NCBI GenBank assembly: GCA_000223315.2
Contig: AFUS01000004.1
Location: 186,001 to 250,000 of the forward strand
DNA from: Parvimonas sp. oral taxon 393 str. F0440
GTDB taxonomy: Bacteria; Bacillota; Clostridia; Tissierellales; Peptoniphilaceae
Length of the DNA: 64,000 nt
Direction: 5' to 3'
Positions 62,073 to 64,000 of this stretch are shown here, piece by piece. Both the position numbers and the translations under genes were made by a program. Within the stretch, counting starts at the first letter, position 1; each line of letters opens with the position of its first letter. The notes beneath the pieces are model-generated. The model worked only from the letters and a program-made list of their open reading frames with translations. It made no database searches and was not told where the DNA came from.

Positions 62073-63899
62073 ATGTGCGGTATTGTTGGATATATTGGCA
62101 GTTCAAATGCTATTGATAAGATTTTAAACGGACTTGAAACTTTAGAATATAGAGGATATGATTCTTCAGGAATTGCATTCTTGGAAGATAATAAGATAGA
62201 TGTTGTTAAGACTGTTGGAAGAATTAGTAATTTAAGAGAAAAATTGGAAAATGAATATAAAAATAAAATTTCAAATATTGGTGTAGGACATACAAGATGG
62301 GCTACACATGGAGTTCCATCAGATGAAAATTCACATCCTCATTTGAGTATGAATTCTAAATTTGCAGTTGTTCATAATGGAATAATTGAAAATTATTTAC
62401 ATTTGAAGGAAGAACTTTTGAAAAAGAATTATATTTTTAAATCTGAAACAGATACTGAAGTTATTCCTCAATTATTGGAAGATTTAGATGATGGAGATTT
62501 CTTAAGTACTGTTTTTAAGATGAAAGATAAAGTTAAGGGAAGCTATGCTTTTGGAATTTTAAAGGAAGATACTAAAGAACTTATTGGAATGAGAAAAGAA
62601 AGTCCATTAGTTGTAGGAATTGGAAATGATGAATTTTTTATTGCATCAGATGTTATTGCAATTTTAAAATATACAAGAGATGTTATCTATCTTGAAAACA
62701 GAGATTTAATTCATTTTAAAGATGGAAAATATACTGTTTATGATGCAAAAAATAATGTTGTAAATAGAGAAATTACACATATTGATTGGTCTGTGGAAGC
62801 TGCTACAAAAGATGGATATGATCATTTTATGTTAAAGGAAATTTACGAACAACCAAAGGTAATTGAAGCTACTTTCCGTAGAAGATTAAATGACAAAGAT
62901 GAGTTAATTTTAGATGGAATGGATGGTTTATTAGATGGAAATTTAAGTAAATTTAATAAATGCTATATTGTTGCCTGTGGAACAGCTTATCATGCAGGAC
63001 TTGTAAGTAGAGAAATTTTGGAAAAGGCTTTAAGATTTCCGGTAATTGTGGATGTTGCTTCTGAATTTAGATACTCAGACAGAATGATTGATGATAAGAC
63101 TTTAGTTATAATAATCAGTCAATCTGGAGAAACTGCAGATACTTTGGCAGCACTTAGAGAGTCAAAAGCCAAAGGAGCAACTATTTTGAGTGTTACAAAT
63201 GTTGTAGGTTCATCAATTGCAAGAGAATCTGACAATGTATTCTATACTTGGGCAGGTCCGGAAATTGCCGTTGCCAGTACAAAGGGATATACAACACAAG
63301 TTACAGCTCTATATATGATTGCTTTAAAATTTGGTGAAATTTTAGGAACAATTTCTTCCGATGAATATAAGAATATAATTGCTCATCTAAAGGAATTGCC
63401 TAGTAAGATAGAATTATTATTAAAAGATACAGAAATTTACAAAAAAATTGCATTGGAATTAATGGATAAGACTACTTGTTTTTATTTAGGAAGAGGTCTT
63501 GACTACTATACTGCTATGGAAAGTGCATTGAAATTAAAAGAAATATCATATATTTATACTGAAAGCTTTGCGGCGGGAGAATTAAAACATGGAACTATTG
63601 CATTAATTGAAGATGGTACACCTGTTTTTGTAATTGCAACTCAAGAGAGATTATATGAAAAAGTTATTTCAAATGTAAAAGAAGTAAAGGCTAGAGGGGC
63701 TAAAGTTTTTGAAATATCTCAGTTAGATAACAATTTTGGTGTTTCAGATGAAAGAATATTAATTCCAGGTACTATAGAAATTTTAATGCCTATTATTTCT
63801 GTTGTTGCTAGTCAACTTATTGCTTACTATGCATCATTGGCAAAGGGAAACGATGTTGATAAGCCAAGAAATTTAGCAAAATCTGTTACGGTTGAATAG
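62073..63899 (+). CDS. glmS: Glutamine--fructose-6-phosphate aminotransferase (isomerizing)
   Basis: GlmS makes glucosamine-6-phosphate from fructose-6-phosphate and glutamine, the first step to UDP-GlcNAc and peptidoglycan. At 608 residues it is full length. The N-terminal glutaminase domain starts MCGIVGYIG with the nucleophile Cys2, then GYDSSGIAF, HTRWATHG and HNGIIENY. Two SIS sugar-isomerase domains follow (ACGTAYHAGLVSREI, ISQSGETADTLAAL, GPEIAVASTKGYTTQ, LKEISYIYTESFAAGELKHG), ending KPRNLAKSVTVE. SD GGAGG precedes ATG 62073. Confidence 0.97.
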   Translation: MCGIVGYIGSSNAIDKILNGLETLEYRGYDSSGIAFLEDNKIDVVKTVGRISNLREKLENEYKNKISNIGVGHTRWATHGVPSDENSHPHLSMNSKFAVVHNGIIENYLHLKEELLKKNYIFKSETDTEVIPQLLEDLDDGDFLSTVFKMKDKVKGSYAFGILKEDTKELIGMRKESPLVVGIGNDEFFIASDVIAILKYTRDVIYLENRDLIHFKDGKYTVYDAKNNVVNREITHIDWSVEAATKDGYDHFMLKEIYEQPKVIEATFRRRLNDKDELILDGMDGLLDGNLSKFNKCYIVACGTAYHAGLVSREILEKALRFPVIVDVASEFRYSDRMIDDKTLVIIISQSGETADTLAALRESKAKGATILSVTNVVGSSIARESDNVFYTWAGPEIAVASTKGYTTQVTALYMIALKFGEILGTISSDEYKNIIAHLKELPSKIELLLKDTEIYKKIALELMDKTTCFYLGRGLDYYTAMESALKLKEISYIYTESFAAGELKHGTIALIEDGTPVFVIATQERLYEKVISNVKEVKARGAKVFEISQLDNNFGVSDERILIPGTIEILMPIISVVASQLIAYYASLAKGNDVDKPRNLAKSVTVE

Positions 63900-63903
63900 A
63901 ATT

Positions 63904-63930
63904 AAAGGGACTGGGAAGTCCCTTTTTTAT
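63904..63930 (+). terminator. Terminator after glmS
   Basis: AAAGGGACT, GGGA loop, AGTCCCTTT and T. Confidence 0.9.
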
Positions 63931-63945
63931 ATAAAGGAGAAAATT

Positions 63946-64000
63946 ATGTATAAATTAATAGCTCTTGATATGGATGGAACTACTTTTAACGAAAATCATG
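63946..64000 (+). CDS. HAD-superfamily phosphatase, N-terminal fragment (runs off the window)
   Basis: Only 18 codons are inside the window: MYKLIALDMDGTTFNENH. The motif ALDMDGT is HAD motif I, and the spacing suggests a Cof-type phosphatase like the gene at 43936. AAAGGAGAAAATT lies before ATG 63946. Confidence 0.8.
   Translation, partial: MYKLIALDMDGTTFNENH

Overview
The window is 64 kb of very AT-rich DNA in which every gene I can support lies on the + strand. Strong SD sequences (AGGAGG), Gram-positive lipoproteins, an LPxTG-type wall protein, GatCAB, a V-type ATPase, a six-subunit Rnf complex and two-subunit L-serine dehydratase point to a low-GC anaerobic Firmicute. My best guess is Tissierellia/Peptoniphilaceae (Parvimonas- or Peptoniphilus-like). 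The guess rests on gene content only.

Layout. 1-7.2 kb is a defence/modification island: the end of hsdS, an ADP-ribosylglycohydrolase, hsdR, a broken gene of unknown function, and one polypeptide that fuses a C5-cytosine to a beta-class amino DNA methyltransferase. 7.2-9.4 kb has a MerR regulator with a textbook palindromic operator, an alpha/beta hydrolase and a DUF6176 protein. 9.6-17.3 kb has gltX, two tandem DUF2207 membrane proteins, LemA and three DUF1307 lipoproteins. 17.5-25.5 kb holds two metal ABC transporters (Mn/Zn-type, then ferric-type). 25.6-33.2 kb has a DUF3841 protein, two lipoproteins, gatCAB with an RdgB-type pyrophosphatase and a YfcE-type phosphoesterase, an S66 peptidase and a YgbA-like protein. 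33.4-42.1 kb is a complete V-type ATPase operon. 42.3-47.8 kb has a membrane protein, a DnaA-box cluster, a Cys-Gly-rich DUF1292 protein, a HAD phosphatase, a Bcp peroxiredoxin, a YtqA-type radical SAM protein, sdaAB/sdaAA and tRNA-Leu. 48.1-53.6 kb is rnfCDGEAB. 53.7-64 kb has an EF-G-like GTPase, a TetR regulator, a wall-anchored protein, an RluC/D-type pseudouridine synthase, two tandem small genes with in-frame UGA (putative selenoproteins), a GNAT, an ASCH protein, glmS and the start of another HAD gene.

How the genes fit together. Rnf would couple ferredoxin:NAD+ electron transfer to ion pumping. The V-ATPase proteolipid carries the complete Na+-ligand set known from Enterococcus hirae NtpK, so a sodium circuit between Rnf and the ATPase is plausible. 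Serine dehydratase (pyruvate plus ammonia) fits amino-acid fermentation. GltX plus GatCAB fits the indirect route to Gln-tRNA and/or Asn-tRNA.

Caveat. At least fifteen reading-frame breaks occur, and each is repaired by adding one base to an A or T run. This looks like homopolymer under-calling in the assembly rather than mass pseudogenisation. Affected genes are given as one locus with the break position. The most interesting items are the paired UGA-containing genes (the second apparently starting at ATT), the four-copy repeat that abuts terminators, the DnaA-box cluster, the fused methyltransferase, the repeat-rich N-terminal extension on RnfD and the coherent loss of one Fe-S cluster in RnfB.
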